Origin: Lepturacanthus savala
Lineage: Eukaryota; Chordata; Actinopteri; Scombriformes; Trichiuridae
Reading direction: 5' to 3'
DNA length: 64,000 nucleotides
NCBI GenBank assembly: GCA_030544235.1
Contig: CM060463.1
Location: 14,449,190 to 14,513,189 of the forward strand
In this document: piece after piece, positions 35,921-47,434 of the stretch
Layout of the letters: the number at the start of each line of letters is the position of its first letter
Position numbering within the stretch: the first letter of the stretch is position 1
Notes under the pieces: generated by a model
The model's database searches: none
What the model was told of the DNA's origin: nothing
What the model saw: only the letters and a program-made list of their open reading frames with translations
Translations under genes and position numbers: made by a program

Positions 35921-36858
35921 ATGCTGTCTATATTCAAGTCCATCCCTACGCACATGGTAAGAGGGAATTAATTAATTGCACATGGACTTTCGCAGTTCTG
36001 TTTGGTGTTTAGTTAATTCTATAAAGCATCGTCAATTCCCAGCTAACTTAGCTGTGCAGTGGTTTCACGTCTAACAGATGCTCGCCTTGACTTTATATCT
36101 TTTACACCTATAAACAACCAATTACACGTGTTGTAGTTATATAGTAAAGTTGATCTAAGTCACTAGCTGTTATCTGTTGGCTAATATTGGCTAAAACAAG
36201 TCATAACGTCTTGTTTTTCGTCACTTTAGCGTTAACACAACTGAGTTGAACCGCTACAAGGATTCTCACCATTTCAGATATGTTATTATTGACCAGTTGC
36301 AACCATTGTGGTCCTTTTTCTTTATTATTGAAGTTGTCTTAATGATGTTTCTGTTGTGTTGCAGGATTATAAAGGCCAGAAGCTGGCTGAACAGATTTTC
36401 CAAGGAATAATCCTTATTTCGGCGGTAACTAATCATGACACAATTAAATTATGAGGCCATTGCGAGTTAATTTGTAGTCATGATCATTATCTTTTGTTTT
36501 TTTTTTTTTCCAGGTGATTGGATTCGTGTATGGTCTCATTATTGAGCAGTTTGGTTGGACAGTGTACATCGTTTTGGCTGGTTTTGCTGTATCATGTGTG
36601 GTAAGTGTTGGTTTTATTGGTAGAGAAGGAACACTATATCCACCTTGTTGCCCATTACAATTGCTCTCGTGGTTGTATACCTAGTCAACAACAGCCAGTC
36701 TTAAATCACTTCTTCTGTTTTCTCCCTGGCTGCAGTTGACCCTGCCTCCATGGCCTATGTACAGACAGAACCCCCTGTCCTGGCAGCCAGTTATACCAGA
36801 GGCCAGCAACGAGTCCATCCAAAAACCTCAGGAAATCAAGAAGAAGAAGCACAAATAA
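35921..36858 (+). CDS. spcs1: Signal peptidase complex subunit 1
   Basis: A small ER membrane subunit of the signal peptidase complex, helping substrate selection. Exons 35921-35956, 36365-36424, 36514-36600, 36736-36858, all phase 0, give 101 residues (human about 102). Motifs include the conserved MDYKGQKLAEQIFQGII. Two membrane helices follow (IILISAVIGFVYGLII and WTVYIVLAGFAVSCVL), separated by EQFG, then LTLPPWPMYRQNPLSW and a basic tail. The start ATG gives MLSIFKSIPTHM, matching the family. An ATG 10 bp upstream is out of frame. It is convergent with nek4. Confidence 0.97.
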
Positions 36859-36919
36859 CTCTGAATTATCCCTGTCTGGCCATGAATATGAAACAATCAC
36901 AACATACTTGTGTCCAAAT

Positions 36920-36925
36920 AATAAA
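36920..36925 (+). terminator. spcs1: spcs1 poly(A) signal
   Basis: AATAAA 62 bp past the spcs1 stop, giving a very short 3' UTR. This fits the compact tail-to-tail arrangement with nek4. Confidence 0.65.
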
Positions 36926-37036
36926 TATCTGATACTGAATTTTATAAAGAGGATGTCTTTTGTAAATTGTTTTCTGGGAGGGAAGGGAGACAGAGTTAGC
37001 ATTATCTACATAAATAAGCATGGTTATATGACACGT

Positions 37037-37042
37037 TTTATT
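37037..37042 (-). terminator. nek4: nek4 poly(A) signal
   Basis: TTTATT on + is AATAAA on minus, about 390 bp past the nek4 stop. The two convergent 3' ends are about 110 bp apart. Confidence 0.5.
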
Positions 37043-37431
37043 GTAGCTCTTAATGTATAACTCAATACAACTTGTTTAGGATTTATTAGAAATAATTACA
37101 ATGTTAATATCTGCATTACAACATGTGTATAAGAAAATACTACAGAATAGAACAATGAAATCAAGCATCTTCAAAGATACAATTATTGAATTTCTAGCCG
37201 TCATATCACTACACAAATAGAAAGCTAGCGAGTGCTTTAACATGGATGAAAATGTTTGCATAGGCATCCTTAAATTTGCAGTATAAATACAAAATTCTAT
37301 ACTTCTAATGTAAAGTAAAAAAACTTTTATACAATCATTACCCACAAACTTTCACACCTTTATGCATGAATCATGATGCTTTCCTCTTCTGAAGAGGTTA
37401 TGTAAATGTGAATGCGTCCTTGTGTTCTTTT

Positions 37432-40400
37432 CTACACCTTGAAGGCAATCTCCTCGAAGAATTTCAGCTGCCTCACCATTACAGCATAAGCTTGATACTT
37501 CTCTCCCATTTGGTCGCGAAGGCAGCGCTGCAGTTGAGAGAAAAGAAAGCACATAGATTAAAACAAGAAATCCAGTAATTTTGTTTTAATTAATTCAGAT
37601 TTTTTTAAACTAAGCTCAATCAAACTTCTCATTGAGCTTACTTATTTTTGAAAACTACTTTTTCATAATTTTTACTAACAAATTTTAATTACTGCTTGTT
37701 AAAATCATACTTCTCGTTTGCTATCGTCCTCCTCCTCCATGATTTCCAAGACTCTGTCCAGCAGCTTGACCCCCAGACCTTTGACCACATCTGTTCTCAG
37801 GTGTTCTATGGCTCTCCTTATCTTGGCTGGACCAGATGTGGAGCCTTTTAGAGCAGCACACTTGTTAAACAAGAATTCAACACAACTGCAGACTGATGAA
37901 AACCGAATATAGAATCAAACATCAAACCTATCGGTATTTCGCTGAGTGACAGGTTCTCCGCTTCGTCTCGGGCCTTCCCATGTAGCACCAGGGTGTCCCT
38001 GTATTTCCTGTTTAGTTTAAATTCTGGCAGCAGAGTAGACCCAAATTTGCTTTTGTCGACCTCATTCACACCGTCTCCATTATCCATTCTCAACGTTTGG
38101 GTCATCATGTGGACTAAATCTTGCATGTCATTGGATTCAGTTTTCCTGCAGAGATCATGATTATATAGTGTGTGTGCAAAGGTTTTTCAGAGCTGAAAAA
38201 ATATGAAGATGTTTGAGATAAAGAATTGTGAGATGTAATAGTTTCTCACCTCTCTCTGCAGTCTCCCTCTGAACGCTCTGTGGAACTTGTGGATGAGCTG
38301 CACTCATCCTCATCGGATCTTCGCTCCAACAACTTATCCTGTTACAGTGAAAGACACACACACCACTGTTGTTATTAACTAGAAGATCAGATCAGATCAG
38401 ATTAGCCTCACAAGACGTTTTTGTTACATCTGTAGATATTTAAAACAAGTGTACCAGTAGATTTTAAAATAAAACTGAATGGTACAGTGTCTGTACCTCA
38501 CTGTTGGTCTCAGTGATAGAGTCTGAAACACATCTGGTAACTGGGGCATTGCAGTGCTCAGCCTTGCTGGAAGTGACATCATAAGAGGCCCTTCTTACAG
38601 CACTAACACCTGGGTAAAGGATAAAAGTAATAATCCAGAATAAAAATAAACTAACAGCCATTCTTCCTTAGTTTTGTACATGTGTAATACAAAATGTAGA
38701 ATGTTTTTGGTTACAGATCCAGCTAAAATGTTCTGGTTTCATTTAGAAAAAGACCCAATGTACCTGATTGGCCGATGCTCTCTTGGGACTGCCTCAGCCT
38801 TCGTCTCTCTCTGGCAGACAAAGGACGATCCTGAAACCAACATTGACCCACATTTTCTGTGATTGATACAATACTAACATCAATGTGTTGTTCACACATG
38901 CAGAAATGGTGATCCACCTTGGTGGTGAAACAAACATGATGCCTTAGACAGAATGGATATCCAGAAACATACATAGTTGTGACTTTATACAGCATGTGAG
39001 TCGAAGGGCAATTTCACCTGTGGCAGAATCAAGGAACTAGCCGATGTGGAGGTTGCAGCAACACTAGCTTTCTTTTTATCTGTGCTCCTCCTGCTTCTCT
39101 TCCTCCCTTCCACAGCTACGCTTTCAACAGGAGGTAAAGGTAAAGGCCTAGGAGGAGCCATCTTGGGCTGGAAAAAAAAGGAAACAAAAATGTATTTAAC
39201 CTTAATGGCTGTTGGATCTTTGTGTTATTTCAGTGTTTACATTTGTCACATTAACAGTTTATGTTCGTAAAATTACAAATGAGTTAGATTTAAACGCTAA
39301 ACCTTTTAGTTTTAAGTTTGCTAACATTTCCTTTCTCTTAATTTACCTTATCCTGATCACATTGTGCCTTTCTTTTGTCCTTCTCTTTGTTCTGCTGTGA
39401 AATGGAAGGCTCTGTTGAGAGGTGTGGGGCAGCTAGGAATGGAGTGGTTGGACCTGGCTTGCTGACTGGTGATGGAGGATCCTCTTGAACAGGTGCCTAA
39501 ACAGATACAATCACTGCAACTTTGCAACAGTGGCAAAAAACTTTATCCAGTACAACAAAACATCATCCTCTTGTTTGTCAGGTGTTTTCAGTGCTACAAC
39601 GTCAGTCTATCAGTTTTTATGAGTACAAGAATTTTAATTCTCACCAGTGTTGAAGGGAATGGTTCTAGTAGCTTTTCAGTAGATTCAAGGTTTTCCTATG
39701 AATTCATGAATGAACACATAAAAATAGAATACATCATGAGAAAAAAAAAAAATACATCTCTGTTAGTAAGAGTACTTACTTGCATGTCTGAGGTATGCTG
39801 TTGTGTTGGAGCTCCTTTCAGAAGGGTCACTGTGTCGTTTTTACTGTCCGTATTCACTTCCAAAACCTTCAAAAGGTTTTCCATGTTGGGCTTGTGTGTG
39901 GATAGCCTTTCTTTCTCCACTTCTAGCTTTGGATTCTGCATGTCAACATCTTTAAGTAACTCCATGGTGTCATCTTTATCATCAGCATCTGACGTCTGTT
40001 TCTCCCCTAACACAGAGAATGTATTCCCATGTTTTGGCGTGGCCTGTGGCTTGATGTCTATTACCCCTTCGGATGCTCTCCTCTCGTCTCGTCCCCTACT
40101 CCCAGCACCTGATGGGGATTTCAGAGGGGGCTGAACGGGGGAACGAGGGGGAGAAGGATCCGGTTTCCCTCTTCTCTTGTTGTCTTTGTGCACACTGTGA
40201 GTCACGTGGCCATTACCTTCGCGATGGTGTGACACAACGGAATGGGGCCCCTGCACCTGTCTCTTCGTCGGGTCCTCGTCCTCCTGTGGTTGGATATCAA
40301 GATTAATGTTGCTGACAGTTGCCAGGGACGCGATGCTGCTTTCGAGGGCATCAGGTGTGCAGGGATTAGGTGGCGGAGGCGTCTGGATTGGATTGCAGTC

Positions 40401-43238
40401 TGCAGTACCGTTTCGAACATTATGTTGTGATTTCTCTTCTTTCTGAGGATGGGGAATCAAAGAATAGAATAAACACAAAGAAGAACATTCAAGTAGCAAA
40501 CAAATGTTTTCACATTATTAGCATAACTTTTTTTCTTTCAGCAACTAGCACCACTGACAGTTTGATAGGATATTATTCAAATAGAACTGTACACATACTG
40601 AAACAATAGAAGGAAACTCAGAAATATACTAGAGTTCTCATTTTAAGATAGAATAAAAGAAAATAACAGGTTTCATTTCAATAAGTGACTACACATAATA
40701 CTGTGAGACAGAGAAACGTCATGAGTTAATATTGCTGAATATTATAACAGTGACATTTACTGCTCACAAACTAGAGACTTCAGTTTTCCCGTGTTAAAAC
40801 AGCCTTGCTGTTTGTCATTCACTCACCCTTTTCCCCCTAGTGAGAGGTTCAGGCTGTGGACATGGAGGCAGCTTCTCAGGTTTTGGCTGAGGTGACGCCA
40901 CAGATGATGAAGTGTTGGCTCTGGAATCGCTGCTGCCACCCACAACTTTCTTTCTTGACTTGGCAGTTTTTCTGACCATTGAAAAAAAACACAAGCATCT
41001 TAGAAAAGATTCTGTTTAATTCTAGCAGCTCACTGTTGCAGGCAGAGGAGAGAAAAACATTAATATCTAAATGTGGAAAGCTATTATGGCTGAAATATAT
41101 GCACATAGTAAATTGTGTAAAAAGAAAAAGTTTAAAAAAAATGGTGCCACTTACTCTTTTGTGGCCTCAAGGAACATTGCTATTTGTTGTTTGATGTAGG
41201 GCTGCCGCAGAATGCGTTTGACATCGGGCCTGTCTTCAGGTCTCTTACACAGCATGCTCTTAATCAGATCTCCCAGCTGGGGGTCGTACCTACTGGGCAT
41301 CTGTGGCAGCTGATGGGAAAACCAGAAGTGTATCATTGTGAAACCATTTTCCATAATATTTCAAAATAATCCTGATTAAGATGAGTCATGTCTCCCATTA
41401 TTTCTCCATCTATTACCTGTGATAGCAACAAGACTATCAAATATGTGACATATTCACAAAATGACCAACTTACATCCAACTCTCAGGAGAACTGATTGTA
41501 TTATACTAGTATTTCCTGGAAAAGTTACCCTGTAAATTACACATATGTAAAAGTAATGGACCCACCTTTCCTTCTACAATGCGATAGACCAGTGAGTTCA
41601 TATCCTTGGCATTGAAGGCATGCTTGAGTGTGGACATTTCATACACACAGCAACCCAGAGCCCATACATCTGACTAGAAAAAAAACAAATACATCTGATG
41701 TCATGCATTTCCTAACCAAACACAAAATATACACACTGAGAACAGATATCGCATATACCTTGTGGTTATAGGGTTTATTAGAGAAGAGCTCTGGGCTCAT
41801 GTAGTAAGGCGTCCCTATAAGTGTGCTGGCCATGTCATTCTGGTTCTCCAATACTCGTGCAATGCCAAGGTCCCCAACTTTGATGATGTTGGTCTTTGTG
41901 AGGAAGATATTCTGTGTTTTAAGGTCCCGGTGAAGAATGTTCCTCTCGTGCAGGTACTGAAAACCAACATCACAACCGACTTGCTGTAATGATGAGAAGA
42001 ATCATTGTGCATTTGATTTTAGAATCTTGCAACATACCTGGAGCGCCATGGCAATCTGGACAAACCACTCCACCACCTGCCTCTCAGGTAGGAGCTCCCC
42101 TTTTTGCTGCTTGAGTCTGTGATAGAGGTCGCCACCTTCGCAGAAACCCATCGCGATGTACAGCTGGCAGTCATTTCCTTCCCAGGACTCCCTGTATGTC
42201 ACTATGTTGGGATGTCGCAGCTGGGACAGAAGCTGCGCCTCCTGCTCGGCAGCTCGCCGTTCACGCTTAGTGGAGGTGGTTAAATTCAGCTTCTTAATTA
42301 CATACTGGAAAAAAAGAAGAAATAGTTACAGTATTTTTTTGCATAAATTAATTCCTCAAAAGCTCAATTATATATCTAAAGTCACCATAAGATGGGGAAA
42401 AAAGAAGCCGTTTAACTTCATCAGAAGTTAACACTGTTTGAATGTCGTGAACCAGGGATTCACAAACCCAGTTAATGTTAGTGACCCAATCATAAACCCG
42501 CACAAATTGTTACACCACTGAAAATGTGGCGTAGGAGGAATTTTTGTCTTGATTTACAGCTAAATTTCAAACTAAATGGTTTTGAAACCATGTGAGAACT
42601 TTAGAGGGGAAAGTCAGTATTTGCTGTTGAAATCTCATGGACATGTGAAATGTGAGCCTACAACACACTGCTGTTAGTAAGATGTCAAAAGACAAAAAAG
42701 TTTGGAGACAACTAGTTTCATCTTTTATTATGTGTGGTATTTTAAAAGGTCGTTTTTTATCCACTTTGTCAATTCTACATGTAAAAAGTAACTAAAGCCG
42801 TGGAGTAAAAAGAGCAATACCTCTGGCATGTAGTGGAGTGGATTCTGAAGTATCATCAAATGGAAGTAAAGGAACCCAAGGATGTACTTAGATACTTTTC
42901 ACCTATGGTGATATTCTATGATTATAATAGTTTCATTAAAATTGCTCTCGTGCTCTTAAACACTTTAATAAACACTCTTTAACGGCTGTCGACAGAGCAT
43001 AACGTGATGGTTTTTATGTAGGTGTCATTCCCTTGTAATAAACTAGAAAAACACATCATACTGACATAAGCTATCGTTAGCTACCCACGTACTTTGTTAA
43101 CATCACCATAAATCACCACCGCCAAGTAAAACAGCGTGAACAAACTGGGTTTAGCCGATTTAAGCTAACTTAACGCTAGCTGTAAGTTTACCCATGACAT
43201 CGCATTTAAAGTTAAATCGAGCTCATTCTAACAGGGGG

Positions 43239-43315
<77 letters not shown>

Positions 43316-43427
43316 AAACTCGAAGCTCGTCCTATCTCACCTGTTTTCGGTCGGTTTTGTGTTTCACTAAGTGCACCTCCCCGTAGCTCCCTCTCCCCAC
43401 CACCCTGATGAAAACATAATTATCCAT
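37432..43427 (-). CDS. nek4: NIMA-related serine/threonine kinase NEK4
   Basis: A kinase linked to cilia, DNA damage response and senescence. Exons (minus): 43427-43341, 42304-42038, 41956-41759, 41673-41566, 41309-41155, 40971-40827, 40442-39780, 39695-39645, 39496-39347, 39167-39018, 38830-38764, 38609-38497, 38338-38250, 38145-37928, 37844-37711, 37527-37432; about 896 residues. The kinase domain fills residues 1-262: glycine loop GRGSYGEV, lysine in YVIKK (33), HRDLKTQN (D129), then DLG at 147-149 instead of DFG, as in human NEK4. The activation segment ends GTPYYMSPE. The tail is long and mostly disordered (exon 7 alone is 221 codons), ending in the helical VRQLKFFEEIAFKV. One splice boundary (41566) may be off by a base. 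Confidence 0.96.
42785..42905 (-). repeat. Fragment of the 445-bp teleost repeat in nek4 intron 1
   Basis: Shares 'aagtaactaaagccgtggagtaaaaag' and 'tagtggagtgga' with the family represented at 19386-19830. Short and diverged. Confidence 0.55.
43241..43312. repeat. (GT)n microsatellite, about 36 units
   Basis: A pure GT tract in nek4 intron 1, 28 bp from the exon 1 donor. In the nek4 transcript it is a CA repeat. Confidence 0.97.
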
Positions 43428-43750
43428 CACTCTTCAGGAGTCTTCATAGCGCCTCCCGGACGACCCTCGAAACGCCGACGTTACACGACGCAGGTGGCGA
43501 GTTTACCGGCGTTCCTTCGACCCATGACTTCAGCTGTGAACGGGACATAAACGACGACGCGTTGCGGGTAAACTTCGCGCTCGTGAGGCGACGTGACCGC
43601 CGCAGGAAATCAGTTATCAGTCGGTAGTTTTTCGTCACTAGGCAACCGGCAGCTCTCCGCCCGCCGACGGTGATGAGAGCGACCGACTGGAGCAGAAACA
43701 CGGCCCAGTTTACCGCACAGCACCACCTGGCGGCCGGAGACCACTTTTCC
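43428..43750 (-). promoter_or_regulatory. nek4 CpG-rich promoter region
   Basis: A CpG-dense block abutting the nek4 ATG ('gcctcccggacgaccctcga', 'acgacgacgcgttgcgggta'). It ends abruptly where AT-rich repeat sequence begins at about 43770. No TATA box is seen. This is typical of a housekeeping promoter. Confidence 0.55.
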
Positions 43751-43773
43751 ATTCACCCCCATTTATTCATCAT

Positions 43774-44240
43774 TAGATTAGATTTATAAACTTTATTGAT
43801 CCCACATTGAGGAAATTCGTGTGTTACAGAGAAGTAATAGGTATCTTTTATTCTGCAACTTTCCGGGAAGTTTATATTGGGGTACATCAGTCTCATATCC
43901 ATTCACAAGTACAGCTCGAATTATGCCACTTTTAGAACACAAGATTAGATTAGATTCAACTTTATTGTCATTACAACACGTATAAATACAGGGTAACAAA
44001 ATGTGGTTTAGCATCTATTCAAAAGTGCAAGGAGCAGAAAAGTGCTAGATATGTAGTATTAACAGAATGATACAATATAGTACAGTGTAGTTTGGTGTAA
44101 ATTATGTACACAAATAGGATAATAGGAATAAAATATAATATGAACAAACACAAATACAGATGTGCAATATCAGTATATGCTGGTCAGGGGACATGGAGGT
44201 TCAGCAGAGTTCAGTAGGATATAAACATAAATAGACACAA
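43774..44240. repeat. Two adjoining dispersed teleost repeat fragments
   Basis: The first begins 'ttagattagatttataaact' and continues 'ttattgatcccacattgagg'. The second begins 'ttagattagattcaacttta' and continues 'ttgtcattacaacacg', with later 'aaaagtgcaaggagcag'. Both wordings are common in fish genomes. I do not know their class with certainty. Confidence 0.6.
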
Positions 44241-46283
44241 AAAGGAATTTGTATCTATAAATCCCCATCTGATAAGATTTTTGGTTTTAGATATTAAAGG
44301 ACGTGCATGAAAACCATAACAAAATGTCATTGTGTTCCTTAAGGATGGCGTTATAATGAAAATAAATTACTCCCCTTTTTGTTAGGGACCACCTAAACCA
44401 CCGCAAGGACCACTGAGGGTCCCTGGACCTCACTTTGAGAACCACTGGCCAATAGCTATTATCATCTGTGCGTCAACTCAGTATTTTTAAATGTAAAACC
44501 CACAGCTGCAGGAAGCATTCAACTTGTGTCTTGTGAAACACAATACAGATATATAAATGTAGAGAGGGTTGTATCTGTAAATCTGTTGTATCCATTCTTT
44601 TATTTTACCATTCGTATCATCAATTGTACATCAACAGCTTGAATGACTGTATGGTGGGAATTATTTATAGTAATCTATGACATTTATTAATATCAGATAT
44701 GACAGCTATAGTGGCTAATTCACAGGATATCAGAGAGTAAACACATGCAGTATTAAGTACGGTGGTTGCTATGACAGTATAACCCTAACCCTAACCCTAT
44801 AAATGGGATAATGTGAATGCTCTACATCCTTACTCATTACTTTGTAGTACTGACAAAAATATAACATGGTTAACTGGATACAAATTAATAAGAACAATAA
44901 TATTATGCTGAAATCTATTTATTTCAAAATTGCCTGATCATACTTTCGAATGTTCGTAGAGAACCCTTTTTTCCAGCTATTAGGTCAGAATTAACATCTA
45001 AAAAGAGAGAACCTCCACCTTCTGTGATCACAGAGGAAGAACTAACTGCCTGTGATATTTAATTCTTTTATTCTTAAAAACTGAAGACCTATTTTCAGAA
45101 TATTGCATAGTAATCTGTCTTGAAAAATAAATAGCAAATGCTTTAAATAAAATAAGGATTTTAAGTCATTAGCTCATGGATGATCAATGCAAAATGTCCC
45201 ACTTAAATATCTTTTTAGTCTCTGATCAGACATATCTACGTACACATGTATATATGTGTGTTCCTGATAAGCTGAGCAATATTACAAAAATGCATTTTGA
45301 AAATAACCAACAAATAGAAAAGAAACTCTCTCCCTGGACTAGAAAAATGTATGACTCTTTATGGGTAAATAATCTTAATAAATACTTTAATAATACCACA
45401 GTGTATATGTTCACATCCTTGCCCATTCAGAACAATTGTACAAAAAAGAAAGAGACAGGAATTAAAGTTAACTGATGCTTGATTGTTAGTTTATGATAAA
45501 CTTATTATTGTCTGAATATATCTTTATTAGTTCATTGACATTGTCTTGTTTCTTTCAAAGAAAGAACTTATTTTAAATACTAATGTTCATGAAATTAAGC
45601 ACATTAGTACAAAGATTAATATAAATAGATTATATAACATTTAATAATTCATAATGTAATGTAAAATATGTAACAATGTAATGTAATAATCTAATGCAAA
45701 TTTATTAATTCTCAAATATTTAACACCAATTCATATGCATATAATTAGAGACAATGCATTTATTATTCACTACATCAAATCAACCGGCTATGAATATTAC
45801 TGGACTAAGAGTTCACATCAGCAGATTTTGTCACACTTGATTATTTTATAGTATATATAACATTATATAACATTTTACTATGTTATATTGTAAAACAAAG
45901 GAGAGAGAAACTGAGCACTTTCTCTAACACCCCCCCCCCCCTTTTTTTCCTCTGAATTTTATTCTCTTTGGAGTTTTAACATCTTTTAGTGAATTATTCA
46001 CAGATTCAGCGGTAATGTTTTCTGTCGATTGATTGCTTACCCCTTGTTGCGACATCCATAGACACAAACCATGCAGACAGAATATGCTTGGATTGAGTTA
46101 GTCAAGGACATGCAGAGATTATGGTGGAACTCTGTGTAGAGGTCAAGATGCACTGATAGTATGAGAGCAGACCTGTGCTTGAACACCACCTGGGGTCTAT
46201 CTGTGCGTGTGTACCTGTGTACCACTCATTTCTCATTCATGTTTTCTCTCTTCTGTCCTTATGTAAGGCCATGGGGGCATGGG
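44241..46283. other. AT-rich intergenic spacer between nek4 and MT-Ox
   Basis: Contains a hAT-like fragment (about 44399-44460, 'agggtccctggacctcactt' then 'tgagaaccactgg'), a three-unit telomere-like run (44781-44800) and a C-run near 45930. No exon with the features of EEVS or any other gene was found here on either strand. Confidence 0.5.
44781..44800. repeat. Short interstitial telomere-like run
   Basis: About three tandem CCCTAA units ('aaccctaaccctaaccctat'). Too short to imply a chromosome fusion. Confidence 0.7.
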
Positions 46284-46290
46284 TATAAAT
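46284..46290 (+). promoter_or_regulatory. Candidate TATA box of MT-Ox
   Basis: TATAAAT in the context 'gggtataaatagcagg', about 365 bp upstream of the MT-Ox start codon. A start near 46315 would give a 5' UTR of about 330 bp. A TATA promoter, unlike the CpG promoters of the other genes here, would fit tissue- or stage-restricted expression. Confidence 0.45.
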
Positions 46291-46648
46291 AGCAGGCACT
46301 CCAGGCATTTCAGGCACTCCGACTTGGCCGATGTGGTTTCAACAACATCAACCCCCCATAACAATATTGAACTCAGATTTACATTGATTCATGGAACTGT
46401 ATTTTATACGTCTTGCCCCTTAGGTCTCTCTGTAGTGTGTAGTCGCCTGTCAGTCAGAAGTTATAAAACCCACGGTCACAGACGTGTTCTGCACATGTTG
46501 GATAATGAATGTTTGTCTCATGCTGTGCAAGCTGTGGGTCACTCCCTACTCAACACAGTTGCTGTGATACAACAAGACACTCGAGCCACAACGAGATTCC
46601 CGCTGTGGCTGAAAGCTGTCTACTCGTTAAAACCCGTCAAAGTGCACA

Positions 46649-46861
46649 ATGTCTGCTGGTAAAGGTAGGATACTGTCCTAATTTGAGCTTTGTGGGGTGG
46701 GTCAGAGTGATCATGAAGGCTTATAACTGGATCTTAACTTTGAGAACCGATCTCTGCTTGGGGAGTAAAGAGTGTGTCGCTGTGCCTCACATGTCACTAC
46801 ATGGAGTGTCTGCTTTCTAGTTCATATTCTTAACTTTGTGGTTGTATATTGAAGCCTATTT

Positions 46862-46957
<96 letters not shown>

Positions 46958-47364
46958 TACATGCACACCTTCTCATTCAATGTGTTCTCTTTATTTTCAT
47001 GACTATGTACATTCTCACTGAAGGCATCAAAACTATGAATGAACACATGTGGAGTTATGTACTTAACAAAAAAAAGCATGTTTTATATTCTAGTTTCTTC
47101 AAAATAGCCACCCTTTGCTCTGATTGATAAAGCAAGAAATCCCACTAATGAACCCTGATAAGGCACACCTATGAAGTGAAAACCATTTCAGGTGACTACC
47201 TCTTGAAGCTCATCAAGAGAATGCCAAGAGTGTGCAAAGCAGTAATCAGAGCAAAGGGTGGCTATTTTGAAGAAACTAAACACTAATAACATGTGTTCTT
47301 TCATAGTTTTGATGCCTTCAGTGAGAATCTACAATGTAAATAGTCATGAAAATAAAGAAAACAC

Positions 47365-47434
<70 letters not shown>

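Noticed and set aside
39469..40134. 221-codon + strand ORF opposite nek4
   Set aside because: The minus frame has correct splice sites and joins the kinase gene. The + frame crosses those junctions and has no recognisable content.
43428..46640. Search for an EEVS gene upstream of MT-Ox
   Set aside because: No frame on either strand shows dehydroquinate-synthase-fold motifs. The sequence is AT-rich with dispersed repeats.
46279..46662. 127-codon ORF overlapping the MT-Ox start
   Set aside because: It begins before the likely TATA box, has no recognisable content, and overlaps the real ATG out of frame. It lies in the promoter and 5' UTR.
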